Below, piece by piece: positions 43,808-55,195 of a DNA stretch of 64,000 nucleotides. This DNA comes from Raphanus sativus (Eukaryota > Streptophyta > Magnoliopsida > Brassicales > Brassicaceae), in assembly GCF_000801105.2 (NCBI RefSeq), contig NC_079514.1, positions 21,306,293 to 21,370,292 of the forward strand, in the 5' to 3' direction. A model generated the notes under the pieces. The model ran no database searches and was not told the DNA's origin. It saw nothing but the letters and a program-made list of their open reading frames with translations. The first letter of the stretch is position 1. The number at the start of each line of letters is the position of its first letter. The position numbers were made by a program, and so were the translations under genes.

Positions 43808-45672
43808 TTTCATGATCCATATATGATATCAGGAATGTTTCACTAACACCTGACGAATTTGGTATTTTCAGGGACACAGATGGTTTTGCAAGAGCAATGG
43901 ATGGAAAAGTTCTTCAAATTACCAGAGAAGACATAGCAGACATCCTTCAAGTTGCCAATGGACCAGAAAACCTGTTCACATAGCAACATGGCCATCCAGA
44001 CATCCTAGCTCACGTCCAAGACAACCACCACGTCACCATGAGAGAGGATACAATTCCTCAATATTTCGGTCAACATAGGAGTTCACCATCGATCGATATC
44101 ATTTCATCACCATCGATCAACGGCGAGCTACCCAGATCGTTCGACATAGCAAGAGACATATCTCCCGACAGACGTATGGAGTTTGGACGACGTGCGTTTG
44201 ATTCCAACGGATCCAGAAGATTTAAATGGGAAGCGAAGGACGAATTTGGTGTCCACAGATATGAGTTTGGACATGCTAGGGGAGTTGATGGTGAAATCAT
44301 CCCTGTCACCAAGGAGCACATAAGGAGAATCCTGGAGAGAGCATCTCTTTTTCACAGGGGTTGCTTACGCCTTCCAGAACATACACGCCCTTACCATGCA
44401 TACAGTAGAGAGGAGATAGATGATATGGTGACCGATGTGTGGAGAGCTCGGGCACACCTTGAGGCAGATTTTCACACATTGGTGGAAGATACTTTCCAAC
44501 CTTTGGATAGCAGCTATGAAGCTCTCCAAAATGATATGGCAGTGCTAAGAATGGAGATTGAGAGCATTAGAACCATGCTTGAGAAGGAAGCCACGCCACC
44601 TGTATCGATCGACACAGAACCTACACCATCGATCGACATCGACAAGACTACATCCAAGGACCAACCAGAATGTTCATCACCTAAAAGAGATGAATGAGAG
44701 ATTGCTTACATCAATACACGAATTGGAGACGTCTACAGCCCTCTCAACAACAATGTCGAATGGTTAAGGAAGAGGATTGACCTTCTACAAAAAGAGTTGG
44801 CAACAATTCGCAAGAAAGGTCAGGCTCAGAATGCTACTGTTCCGTCGATCGACACAAACTCTTCACTATGGATCGACACAAGGTTCGCAGCAATGGAAGA
44901 TAGGATGGAATCATACGAGGAAAGACACCATCACTACAGTTCACCTATCATGCGATACCTGGATTCACTGTCACAACAGTTGAACAAGTTGCAACAAGAC
45001 ATTGGCATAGTTCAAGATCATATTGGTCTTCGTGACAGAAACGGGACATCGATCGACAGGCTCAGACCCACATCGATCGACATCGAGCAACCACCAGTGC
45101 AGAGAGCATGCACAGCAGCAAAAGTTGATCAGATCAAACATGAGCTATACGAAGCTATGAATGCTATGGAGGAGAGACTCAACGGGAGAAGTGATGACAT
45201 TGACGACACCCTCAACGAAAGAGTGAACAGCCTATGCAAAACTACTCGTCAATTGAAGAACGAGATATGTGCTATACAGTACCAAGGACAGCTTTCAGAA
45301 TCGATCGACACAGTTAACACTGGATCGACCAACAGAACGCCCAGCGAAACGACCGACACACATGTTGTAGCATCGATCGACACCGAGTCCTTGGCAGACC
45401 GAGATCAGCTGATTCATGACAAGCTCGACGCATTGCAGAATGAACTGAGGGAACTGTCAGAATACTCCTACAACACTGTCTACAGGAATGTTGGCAGCAT
45501 CGAATCTATTGAAAGAACTCTGAGGAAACTCACGGATACAGTCCTCAAGATAAATGAGAAACAGCTAAGAAGTGATGATGCCGCAAGAAGCTTCATTTCC
45601 ACATGGTTTGATAGGAGGAGACATGAAATTGATGCTTGTTGTCCGATAAGCAGCAGTTTCTGCACCAACTGA
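43808..45672 (+). pseudogene. S3 tail ORFs: duplicated domain and coiled coil
   Basis: 43808-44037 has a TAG (CAG in S1) and carries the first DEFG..DG domain. 44038-44697 is open and includes the second domain (FGVHRYEFGHARGVDGEI) and an amphipathic helix. After TGA 44695-44697 the same frame continues to 45672. It contains a long coiled coil (MEDRMESYEERH..., LNKLQQDIGIVQDHIG, DQIKHELYEAMNAMEERL) with SIDT/SIDR motifs and ends CCPISSSFCTN. Best preserved copy of this part; function unknown. Confidence 0.65.
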
Positions 45673-47039
45673 GTCACACACCCACCAAAGTCAAGCTAAA
45701 AGACTATAACAAAGCGCTGAGTGGGAGGCAACCCACTATTAGGTTTTCTTTTATTTTTTTTAATTTATTTTTACATTTTTACTTTTATTTTTCGCATTTG
45801 ATTTTTGCAGTTTTTAAAGATCCAAGTAGAATGATGATTCCGTCGACCGACACATTCCATTCACATCGCTCGACACCACACGACCATTACGAACGATCGA
45901 CGTACATCTTTATGTATCGATCGACGCCATAGCGGTCAGGTTTAGTCGTTCTATCTTGTTAGATTCAGTTCTTATCATTTATTTATTCACTTCACTACGG
46001 GATGTGTTACACTGGGACAGTGTAATTTAAGTCTGGGGGGGAGTTTACTAATATGTGTTTTTATTTTGGTTTTTATTTAAATTTCAAAATTATTTTTCAC
46101 ATAAGTACTAAATGGGGACACTGATATAGATTTATATTTGATTGTCTAACCACTCTTTAGCACCATTCTAGATTTACTGATTGCAGATAGTACTAAAGAT
46201 GCTAAAGTGGATCAACCTGTCACCTATATATACTAGCTAAGATTGTTTGAAGGAACCAAATTTGACATCCAACACTAATACTGACTTTATTTGCTTGTCT
46301 TGGGGCTTGGAAATCACTGGATCGGAATCCTCTTACAAGCCTGGAAGGTAAAAAGTCTGTGTGTTTTTCTGGTTCCCTTCCTTCTCTCTCTTCGGCATCT
46401 CAAAGATCTAAGTTTTATGTTATAAAAGATTGAAATGATTTCTTGAGAAGCAGAGGGGTAGGAGTGTCTCGTACGACCCCAGTATTCTAAGTCTCAGGGA
46501 TGATCACACATTGTGGAAACGAGGGATAGGTAAATTACCTGAGACTCCAATAATCGCTACACTTTGTCAAAATGTATGAGTTACAAATGCAAATGTCAAT
46601 GAGATAGACTAGATGACCTTTGTGGCATCGAAACCTGTTGAAATTGAAGCTAATAAGAGATCCAGAGAAGAGAGATGAGGGGAGAAAGGGATCAGAGAAG
46701 ACTACCTGTGTGTTCAGATACTTGTTTGAGTTGAATCCATGTGTCCTTTGATCGATACTCCCAAGGTAAAGTCTGTACTTCTATTTTATGTTAAGAAATT
46801 AGGTTAGTAGAGGGGAATGTCATATAAGATTTGCTAAGTTGTGGACTAGATGAATTTGGTTGCTAAGCTAGGATAATGCATAATGAACTTATGTGATTAG
46901 GGTGTTTAGATATGAATTGCAAACCCATAGAGTGATGACTTCAATATTTTGAATCTTTGAGTCCCTATTGTATTCAAACCTTTTCCAAAGGCTACTGGTT
47001 TTTGATTGAGGACAAGCAAAGGAGTAAGTCTGGGGGAGT
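45673..47039 (+). other. S3 3' non-coding region with two purine tracts
   Basis: Counterpart of 15946-17240. G-rich internal tract at 46031-46043 (GTCTGGGGGGGAG) and the authentic tract AGTCTGGGGGAGT at 47027-47039. TCGATCGAC motifs at 45893-45925. No gene seen. Confidence 0.7.
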
Positions 47040-48395
47040 TGATATACCATTGATTTCACTCATTTTCTACCATGGTATTCTAGTATTTTATTATATAACT
47101 AATGTGTTTTCTAGCCTCTTAGGTATGTTTTCAGGTTCAGGAGCGTTTCATGATAAAGTGATGTTTTTGGAGCATTTTGGAGTACAGGAGATAATACACC
47201 CGAGTTTACCATTCAAGACCAAGTCGGACGTCAACATTGCGATCAGAATTGATCGATACTCATCATGAGTTGTCGATCGATGTAGCTGAGAAGATCCGCG
47301 TACTAGAAGATTATAATCGATCGATACACATCTAGTGTTGTCGATCGATATCGAGACGAAATGGTTTAGCCGACTACTTCACTAAGACTTCACCAAATTA
47401 CGAGATTGCCCCTGACGAGCTTTTAACCTAATGGAAATGCTTAAATATTCCTGCTAAGTGTTTTTGACGGCACCCTTTGACAAGTCTAAGCAAGCAACAA
47501 GTCTTGAGAGGCAAAGCAGAGAGTGTGAGAGAAAGACTAAAGTTTTATGTTTTGAGAGATTGGAGAGATCATTGAGAGATTTGTGAACTCCATTTGTTTT
47601 CTATTCCCTATCTATGCAATTCTTTTATCTATCTTATATTATGAATTGCTTAGCTATGTCTGAGTAGTCTACTTGTTAGATCTAGGGTTTAAATAGGTTT
47701 GTGGGATTAGCCCCAAACTATAATTGATAAGTTGTGATATTCATTAAATAGATTGCACCCTAAGCTTGTTCTAGAGTAGCTAACTAGACATTAGATCACT
47801 AGGATCTTTGATATCTTGATTTATCTGTTTGAACTAGTGTTTCCTTGGAGAAGAGCTAACCGCCCTCCTTGAGACCTAGTGTTCATTATCGACTCGCGCC
47901 TAGGCATATCTAGAAGCCGTCGATCAATATCCCGACAGGTGAATCGATCGGCGCTGCGAAAGGTGTATCGCTCGATATCTCTAAAGGATATTGATCGACT
48001 CTTTTTCTGGTCAACATACGACAGTTGAGGCCAGAGATCTAGATCATTTAACCAGTGAGACATCACTGAGAGTTAAGCGGCTGAGTTCTATAGTATCATG
48101 CAAGCAACTTGTTAGGCATTTATAGGTATTATAATCTCAATTCCTGAATAAAAACCCTAAGTCTAGCACTCTTCATTATCATTTAAACAACCTTCATATT
48201 GTTAGTTAGATCAACTACCTTGCTCATTTTAGGAATTGTCATTTACATTTTATCATTAAAACCAACTTCACCTAGGATTGATTTATTTATTAGATTTAAT
48301 CGGTTCCCTAGTTCCTCATGATTCGATCCCTAAGTACTACAGCTGAACCTCTTATTTGAGAGTGTCAGCTCTATAGGGTAATTTGAGCAGTATCA
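47040..48395 (+). repeat. S3 3' LTR, 1356 bp
   Basis: TGATATACC...GCAGTATCA. Followed by GTACG, the right copy of the imperfect target duplication. Confidence 0.9.
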
Positions 48396-48731
48396 GTACG
48401 CCTCATAAATCGGAACTTCGTCGAATCCAACGTCCGAGATCCTGTCGGAAGGACCCGGAACCCGAATGACTAGATCTTGAGGAAGATCGTACTACTTCCT
48501 CCACTGTTCGACATCTCTCTTCCCGATTCTAGGGACCGGACCCACCAATGGAGACCCTTCCGCTTCATCGCCTGAAGGGGCGTTCTCGACATCGTCAAGC
48601 GGAGGACTCTCCGCTTCAACCTCTGGATTGGGAGAAAGGGAAGAAGAATTCACCGAATCTAGAGTCCTAGATCTAACCCTCCTATCTACGGGAGAGGGAT
48701 CTAGGGTTTTGCTAGGGGTTTCACCGGACAT
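48396..48731 (-). pseudogene. T1 antisense gene, start of exon 1
   Basis: Minus ATG at 48731-48729 (MSGETPSKTLDPSP). An acidic Ser/Pro-rich N-terminus leads to VPRIGKRDVEQWRK, then TAG 48494-48492 where related copies have a sense codon, then YDLPQDLVIR and the EVPIYEAY block cut by S3 at 48395. The frame is open upstream to 48911, but MSGETP is the likely start because it parallels the start in T2 (57652). Confidence 0.65.
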
Positions 48732-49272
48732 CGTCGAAGATGATCTAAGAGAAGAAGAAAAGAGGAAGGAGAAGACGGCTACCTGTTGAAAGAGAGAGGA
48801 AATCTCTGAGAAAGGAAGCCGCCAAGAGAGAATCTTAAGGAGGAATGAAGAAGAAATGAGAGAAGGAGGAAACCCTAGGCTGACGACCACGTGCCTCGTG
48901 TGAATCACCACGCGACCAAATGAGCGTCAAACGAAGAAACTCAACCGTCGTTGGGCTTTTTCGCGAAGCCCACTCCATTTAAATGATCTCATGTGTAAGG
49001 CCCGTATACCTTGAGTCTCCGAAAGGAGTCGTCCTGTCCCAGTTCTTCATTTGAAAGCAAGTTAAGGCAAGGATCCGAATATTCCAGGGAGTTATGACAT
49101 TTAAGGCCTCATGAAATCATTGCTTCAGTCACCAGCAAAGGTCCCGGCCTACCTCAATGCAAGAAGACAAGGCATCTGAAGGAAGACTCCGTCCTAAGAG
49201 AAAACTGCTAAGGTCCAAGAACACATGTTATCCCTTGATTCCCACGAATAAATCAAGGAATAATGGGCAAAC
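48732..49272. other. T1 3' end before LTR (promoter side of antisense gene)
   Basis: Upstream of the antisense gene start. The last ~170 bp match the DNA before the T3 LTR (51390-51544), including AAGAACACATGTTATCCC and the purine-rich AAGGAATAATGGGCAAAC that abuts the LTR. Confidence 0.6.
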
Positions 49273-49713
49273 TGTTGGGGAAAAATAGCCAGGCATAAGT
49301 TTTCTCCAGCTTCCGGATAGGTCCTCGACTTCCAGACCCTTGCTCAAGAAGAAACCAGGGACCGACTCCTGCTATAGGTCCGACCCCCTTGCTCGGACCG
49401 ACCCTTGGAGCAAAATAGAAGGTTTCCGCATAAGGGGAAACTTCCATTTTTCTGATTATGGAAGAGTTCCTCTACTCTAAGCCGACGTCTACAACTATAA
49501 AAGGGGAGCCCAAACCCTAGAACAAGGGATCGACTTTTCTAGACTAAGAGATTAGGGTTTAGGCGGCTAGAACAAAGGTTTATACACCAAATCGTTGTAG
49601 TCCCCATACGCATGAATCAATAAACATCTCTTCTAGTCTAATCTCTTGCTTTCATACAAATTCTCCTAGTGTTCCGTAGTACTAAAACGACCCTACAAAA
49701 AAATACCATAACA
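49273..49713 (+). repeat. T1 3' LTR, 441 bp
   Basis: TGTTGGGGAAAAAT...TACCATAACA. TATAAAAGG box at 49496-49504. Followed directly by the third intron of the T3 antisense gene. Confidence 0.85.
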
Positions 49714-49728
49714 ATAATTGCAACCCAC

Positions 49729-51001
49729 CTGAAGAAGTTCGCCTTGAACCTGCTGAATAATCCCTGAAGGGTCCTTATCCAAGGGAAGAGCGTGCATCCG
49801 TGCGAACACGTTTGCGTTCAAATCAGTCAGCACACCAGATAACCGTCCACACGAGCATCCAGTCAACGACGGTCGTTGGGACCGTGTGCTTACACCTTCC
49901 CTGGGCCTGCCACCTTGAGATGGAGATATATCGTCACTCCTTATCAACCTACATTTATTCCCGGCGGCCGTGGTTCCGTCACCAGAAGCATTTCTACTGG
50001 ATGAATCCCTCCTCGCCGAGATAGCATCCGTGGCCTTTTTAAAGGCTATCATCGGGTCATCTGAACCTTCCTCTCTTACGCTCTCTAATGAGGAATATCC
50101 CGTGATCAACTATACGGAAAGGAAAATTCATATAAGTTGAAAAGGGCTAACTTACCCCATAGCTTGCTGCGACGCAATACCTTCAAACTAAGAAGATAAG
50201 TTACACGGCGCCGCCAAAGGGAAGCTTCCGTGCTCGAAGGACATTGCCCTCTCATTCGACAAGAGCATAATGAGTTTCCTCTAACAAAAAAAAGAAGTAT
50301 AGGTCAAACAGACTTTATTATCGAAACTCACAGAAAGATTATCTATTGGATCTCCTACCTACGAAATTCCATCGGTATTGAGACCCCGGGAGAGTAATAA
50401 AGACATATCTTTCTAGCCATTTCTTCCCGAGAGCCAATTCTTTACGGTCAGTCTTGGGAAGCTCGTCGACTATGGGAAGCCCAGATTGCGGACGAAGATG
50501 AAAACGCCCCTCATTTCCATTAATCGGAGCCAGATGATAGGCAAAGAGTACCTCGCTAACTCTCAAGGCCATACCCTCTTCGTCCCCGAGATTTTGAAAT
50601 GCTATAAGGATGCGCCAGGCCGGAGGATTAAGCTGAGATGGAGAGATATGAAAATAGTCGCAAAGACTTACTATCAGCGACGGCACATCGCCTCTGAAGC
50701 TAGATTCAAAGAAAGCTTCATAAATAGCGATATCCTCGGGCATACCGCCAGAAGCATGCTCTGACGATCTGGGAATGCGGAGGACAACAGAAGAAGGGAG
50801 TGAATAATTCTTTCGCCAATCGCACAACTCATCTTCGCTAACCGATGATGCGGGGCCCACCTGTGGAAATCCCGAGGAAACGAACGATAAGGGAGCTGGG
50901 GTCAAAGGATCTTGCACGTTTTTATCATGGCGTGATGGTGGGCTGCTTGATCTGGACGACGAGGTGTCTACTCTCCTCTCCGACTCGCTTGCTTCTGCCA
51001 T
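49729..51001 (-). pseudogene. T3 antisense gene, exons 1-3 (PF04195-like)
   Basis: Exon 1 51001-50359: start MAEASESERR, acidic/Ser-rich, then WRKNYSLPSSVVLRIP..DIAIYEAFFESSFRGDVPSLI..PSQLNPPAWRILIAFQNLG and WLERYVFITLPGSQYRWNF; no stop, so the best-preserved copy. Exon 2 50280-50156 (125 bp; one base short of the 126 bp in T1, T2 and T4). Exon 3 50109-49729: SVREEGSDDPMIAFKKATDAISARR..., ending LQ at donor GTGGGTTG. The last, coiled-coil exon is missing beyond the T1 LTR. Introns are 77, ~46 and truncated; donors are GTAGGA, GTAAGT and GTGGGT. Function unknown. Confidence 0.7.
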
Positions 51002-51544
51002 TAGAGAGTTGCAGGGGATTAACATGCGAAGGTCGTCTCCAGATGAAAGGATAACGAAGCAAAGATCAGTTTCGCGTCGCGATCAGAATGACGAAATCTA
51101 AAGACAAGAGTTAGAAGATGCTACAACGACAAGGAGGCGAGAGAATGTATATATATTTAAAGAAAGAACCGTTGAGCATCTTCTCGGGAAACTCGCCGAT
51201 CCGAAATCTCGGAACTTCCGGGACTGAGCTTGGGATATTCAAATTCAAAGAACCCCGCTCCCCAAATCTCTCGGAGTAATGATGGAGTCTCCAAAAGGAA
51301 AGTAGATCCGAGAGAAAGATTGGAGTAATCGTGGGCAATCCGAGGAGCTTCTTGATATTTGGGCCAAAAGGTTCAAAGCCTCAATAAATCATCGCCTCAG
51401 TCATCAACAAGGGTTCCGGCCTAACTCGATACAAGAAGACAAGACATCTAAAGAGGGACTTCGCCCTGAGAGAAAACTACCAAGGTCCAAGAACACATGT
51501 TATCCCTTGATTCCCACGAGAAAATCAAGGAATAAGGGGTAAAC
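51002..51544. other. T3 3' region before LTR
   Basis: Upstream of the antisense gene start and so the likely site of its promoter; no clear TATA box. The final 150 bp match T1's 3' end. Purine-rich AAGGAATAAGGGGTAAAC at 51527-51544 is the polypurine tract. Confidence 0.6.
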
Positions 51545-51855
51545 TGTTGGGGAAAAATATCCAGGCACAAGTTTTCTCCAGCCTCCGAATAGGTCCTCGA
51601 CTTCTGGACCCTTGCTCAAGAAGAAACCAGGGACCAACCACTGCCATAGGTCCGACCCCCTTGATCGGATCGACCCTTGGAGTAAAATAGAAGTTTTCCG
51701 CCTAAGGGAAAACTTCCATTTTTCTGATTATGGAAGAGTTCGCCCTACTTGAAGACGACATCTACATCTATAAAAGGGGAGCCCAAACCCTAGAACAAGG
51801 GATCAAATTTCTAGACTAGGAGATTAGGGTTTAGGCGGCTATATCTAGGGTTCAT
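51545..51855 (+). repeat. T3 3' LTR, first piece
   Basis: TGTTGGGGAAAAATATCC... to TTCAT, the target site of the solo LTR. TATAAAAGG at 51769-51777. Continues at 53214. Confidence 0.85.
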
Positions 51856-53208
51856 TGATAGTGCTCAAATTACCCAGTAGAGCTTACTCTCTCAAATAAG
51901 AGGTACAACTGTAGTACTTAGGGATCGACTCACGAGGAGCTAGGGAACCAATTAAATAAAATCAACTAATCAATCCTAGGCAAGTTTGGTTTATATGATA
52001 GAAATAAAAATAACAATTCCTAAAATGAGCAAGGTAGTTGCTCTAACTAACAATATGATGGGTTGTTTAAATGTGATAAAGAGTGCTAGACATAGGGTTT
52101 CTATTCAGGAATGGAGATTATAATCTCTATAAATGCTTTAACAAGTTGCTTGCATGATACTATAGATCTCAGCCGCTTAACTCAAGTGAAGTATCACTGG
52201 TTAAATTATCTAGATCTCTGGCCACACCTTTCGCATGATGACACAGAAAAAGAGTCGGTCGATATCCTTTTGAGATATCGAGCGATACACCTTTCGCAGC
52301 GCCGATCAATTCACCTGTCGGGATATCGATCGACGGCTTCTAGATCTGCCTAGGCGCGAGCCGAATATGACCACAAGGTCTCAAGGAGGAACTGTCGTTC
52401 TTCTCAACGGGAGACAGGCAAGCTCAAATGGATAATTCAAGATAATCAAAGATCCTAGTGATCTATGTTCTAGTTAGCTAATCTAAAACAAGCATAGGGT
52501 GCAATCCATTTGATGAGTATCACAACTTGGCAATTATAGTTTGGGGCTAATCCCACAAACCTATTTGAACCCTATATCTAACAAGTAGACTACTCAGACA
52601 TAGCTAAGCAATTCATAACAATAGATAGATGAAAGAATTGCATAGATAGAATAAAGTAGAAATACAAAAGGAGATGAGAAATCTCTCCAATCTCTCAAAC
52701 ACAAATAAAACTCTAGTCTCTCTCTCACACTCTCTGCTTTGAGGGTTGTTAAAAGCTTGCTTCTTTCGAAGGTTGCCGTCAAAAGACACTTAGCAGGAAT
52801 ATTTAAGCATTTTCATTAGGTTAAAAACTCGTCAGGGGCAATCTCGTAATTTGGTGAAGTCTTGGTGAAGTAGTCGGCTAAACCACTTCGTCCTCAATAT
52901 CGATCGACAACACTGGATGTGTATCGATCGATTAAAATCTTCTAGTACGCGGATCTTCTCAGCTACATCGATCGACGACTCAGGATGAGTATCGATCGAT
53001 TATAATCGCATTGTTGACTTCCGACTTAGTCTTGAATGGTCAACTCGGGTATATCATCTCTTGTACTCCAAAATGCTCCAAAAACATCACTTTCTCACAA
53101 AATGCTCCTGAACCTGAAAACATACCTAACAGGCTAGAAAACAGATTAAATATATAATAAAATACTAGTATACCATGGTTAAAAACGGGTAAAATCCATG
53201 GTATATCA
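51856..53208 (-). mobile_element. Solo S-family LTR with TSD TTCAT
   Basis: 1353 bp, reverse complement of the S LTR (TGATAGTGC at left, GGTATATCA at right). Flanked by TTCAT at 51851-51855 and 53209-53213. No internal sequence: product of LTR-LTR recombination. Its full length and intact duplication make it the cleanest S insertion here. Confidence 0.92.
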
Positions 53209-53213
53209 TTCAT

Positions 53214-53288
53214 ACACCCAAACACGTTATACTCCCAATCAATACTCAATAAACATCTCCTTAGTCTCGATTTCTTGTCCTTGACTTC
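53214..53288 (+). repeat. T3 3' LTR, second piece
   Basis: ACACCCAAACACGTT... to TTGACTTC; matches 21199-21275. Ends with ACTTC (53284-53288), the target site of element B. Confidence 0.85.
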
Positions 53289-53769
53289 TGATATCACTGA
53301 AATTACCCTAACAAGTGATCTTACTCTCTCAAATAAGAGGTTCGATTGTAGTACTTAGGGATCAAATCCACAGAGAGCTAGGGCGCACACTAAACTATAG
53401 ATATTAAGATTAAACTAGGCAAACAGTTATAAAGCAGTAAATATGAATGTAATGAAAGCAAAGTGAACAAGGCAGTTGTTCTTATGCAACCAAAAGTTGT
53501 TTGATGTAATGATGGTAGCTAGATCTAGGGTTTCTATTTAGGTTGGGATTATAATGATATAGATACTGAAATATGATATTATAGAACTCAACTATAAGAA
53601 TAACATATCAACTCTCGTTGTATAGGTTATCTATTACTAGATCCAATGATCTCACCTGTCGGGATGATCAATTAGAAAGTGTCGATCGATGACTCTATAG
53701 GAGTATTGATCGATACACCTTTTGCTCCGTCGATCGATTCACCTGTCGGGATATCGATCGACGCGCTTT
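53289..53769 (-). repeat. Element B 3' LTR, truncated
   Basis: Matches 55196-55676 of the other LTR and stops at GACGCGCTT; gag sequence follows at once. Confidence 0.8.
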
Positions 53770-53780
53770 ATTTTTATTTT

Positions 53781-55076
53781 TTAAGTTTTTGCAATCTGAG
53801 AAATTTGGGTGCACAACATCTTGAAACGGGTATCGATGATGTCTATCATTCCATTCACCTCTTTGCAGAGAGAATCCAAATGCAGATTAAGCTCCTCAGT
53901 GATCTCCTGCTGTTCTTTCAAGCGCTCCTCTAGCATAAATTCCATCTCTTCGACATTGTACTGACCCTCATCCTGGTATATAGCATGCTCCACTAATGAG
54001 ACTTCATGTACAGAACCAGTCACAGCCTCAATGATCTTGTTGTCATCGTTTACAGCTGATTTTATCATGTGCATATCTAGATTTTTGGCACTGGTGCTGG
54101 ATGCCAAGCTCTCAATCAGTCTCTTAGCTTCCTCTAGGGTCCTTGTTCTAAAGTTCCCCTCGCTTGCAGTGTCCAGCATTACATGATATTGCACATCAAT
54201 ACCATTGCAGAACTTCATCAACAGCTGAACCTCCGTAAAACCATGATGTGGACAGTCCCTTTGGTAGCTCCTGAACCTTTCCCAAGAGCTTTTGAAACCT
54301 TTTGTAGATCCCTGAGAGAATGTCCAAATTTTATCTCTTATTTCTTCAGTCCGTGCTTCATCAAAGAATTTTCTCAGGAATGCATTTTGGATGTCGGTCC
54401 AGGATGTAAGAGATCCTGGTGGTAGCTGCTTAAGCCAAAGCGAAGCTTCTCCAACAAGTGAGTATTTGAAGAGCTTGCAAAGCAAGTAGTCCTCAGGGAC
54501 TTCATCCATACAGATAAGAGCAATAAGATCCTCGAACCTTTCCAGATGGTCCATAGGATGCTCGTGAGATAATCCAGAGTAAGGTATCTGTGCCACGAGC
54601 GTGTAGTACTTTGGATTCAGCTCGAAATTCTGTGTCTGGATATCTGGTAGACGAATGGCTGATCTGTTGACATAGTATTCCTCTGGACGGTTGTAATCAG
54701 CCAGTGTCCTTTGTCGAGCAGCCCCATCTACAGGTATAGCAGCTCCTGTAGCATCAGTATCGGAGTCAGGGATTACAGTCCCCTGAGCATCAAGTCTCTG
54801 ACCTGCTGCATTACGCAGATGACCATCCTGGTCATGCAGGTCCCCGTTTTCATCCCTTTGTAACACAAGTATCTCGCTCATGGTTGCTCGCAGATTGGTA
54901 TCGACCGATGTTGCAGATGAAGTGTCGATCGATTCTCTTTCACAAGTGTCGATCGATGATGTATAAGTGGTATCGATCGATGCTGCGAGTTTCTCTTTGC
55001 GGATCGAGCGTTCCAAACGTGCTGGGTCTGAGAAGAAAAGCAATTCTCCCTTGCTGCTTCTGGTACTAATTGGCAT
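53781..55076 (-). CDS. Element B Gag (intact frame, Athila-like)
   Basis: Uninterrupted frame of 431 codons from ATG 55076 (open to 55091), the best Gag of the S/B group. N-terminus PISTRSSKGELLFFSDPARL, then SIDT repeats encoded by TCGATCGA, the charged LQRDENGDLHDQDGHLRN, LADYNRPEEYYVNRSAIRLP and the Retrotrans_gag core HPMDHLERFEDL, LLCKLFKYSLVGEASLWLKQ and FLRKFFDEART. It ends in a coiled coil (EMEFMLEERLKEQQEITEEL). The C-terminus is cut by the deletion at ~53780, so the stop is fortuitous. It would form particles but lacks a nucleocapsid domain. Confidence 0.75.
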   Translation of the reverse strand: MPISTRSSKGELLFFSDPARLERSIRKEKLAASIDTTYTSSIDTCERESIDTSSATSVDTNLRATMSEILVLQRDENGDLHDQDGHLRNAAGQRLDAQGTVIPDSDTDATGAAIPVDGAARQRTLADYNRPEEYYVNRSAIRLPDIQTQNFELNPKYYTLVAQIPYSGLSHEHPMDHLERFEDLIALICMDEVPEDYLLCKLFKYSLVGEASLWLKQLPPGSLTSWTDIQNAFLRKFFDEARTEEIRDKIWTFSQGSTKGFKSSWERFRSYQRDCPHHGFTEVQLLMKFCNGIDVQYHVMLDTASEGNFRTRTLEEAKRLIESLASSTSAKNLDMHMIKSAVNDDNKIIEAVTGSVHEVSLVEHAIYQDEGQYNVEEMEFMLEERLKEQQEITEELNLHLDSLCKEVNGMIDIIDTRFKMLCTQISQIAKT

Positions 55077-55173
55077 GTACCTGAAAAACAAGAAAAAATT
55101 TTCGTAAGTAACTTAAAACAGTAAATAAAACCTAGAATAAACCTATCAATCAAGTCTAATGGCGAATCCTTGC

Positions 55174-55191
55174 TCCCCGGCAACGGCGCCA
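55174..55191 (-). other. Primer binding site, element B
   Basis: TCCCCGGCAACGGCGCCA on plus: exact complement type for tRNA-Asp, four bases from the LTR start at 55196. Confidence 0.85.
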
Positions 55192-55195
55192 AATT

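Larger units (their letters stand above)
39332..48395 (+). mobile_element. S3: Athila-like non-autonomous element in T1
   Basis: 5' LTR 39332-40611, primer site 40616-40633, gag with a 418-bp deletion, protease and tail ORFs, 3' non-coding region, purine tract before 47040, 3' LTR 47040-48395. Flanks GTACA (39327-39331) and GTACG (48396-48400) are a target duplication with one mismatch. Removing S3 brings the two parts of the T1 antisense exon 1 together in frame. No RT or integrase. Confidence 0.85.
30778..49713 (+). mobile_element. T1: Tat-like Ty3/gypsy element, split by S3
   Basis: Contains gag (5'-truncated), protease region, RT, RNase H domains, integrase, a ~1.9-kb non-coding region with repeats, an antisense spliced gene (48731 to 37773, minus) and the 3' LTR 49273-49713. 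The 5' LTR, primer site and gag start are missing at the S2 junction 30777/30778; the Tat LTR at 20906-21334 may be its displaced 5' LTR. S3 (39332-48395) is inserted in exon 1 of the antisense gene. Its 3' LTR sits in the truncated third intron of T3's antisense gene, so T1 probably inserted into T3. Confidence 0.75.
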
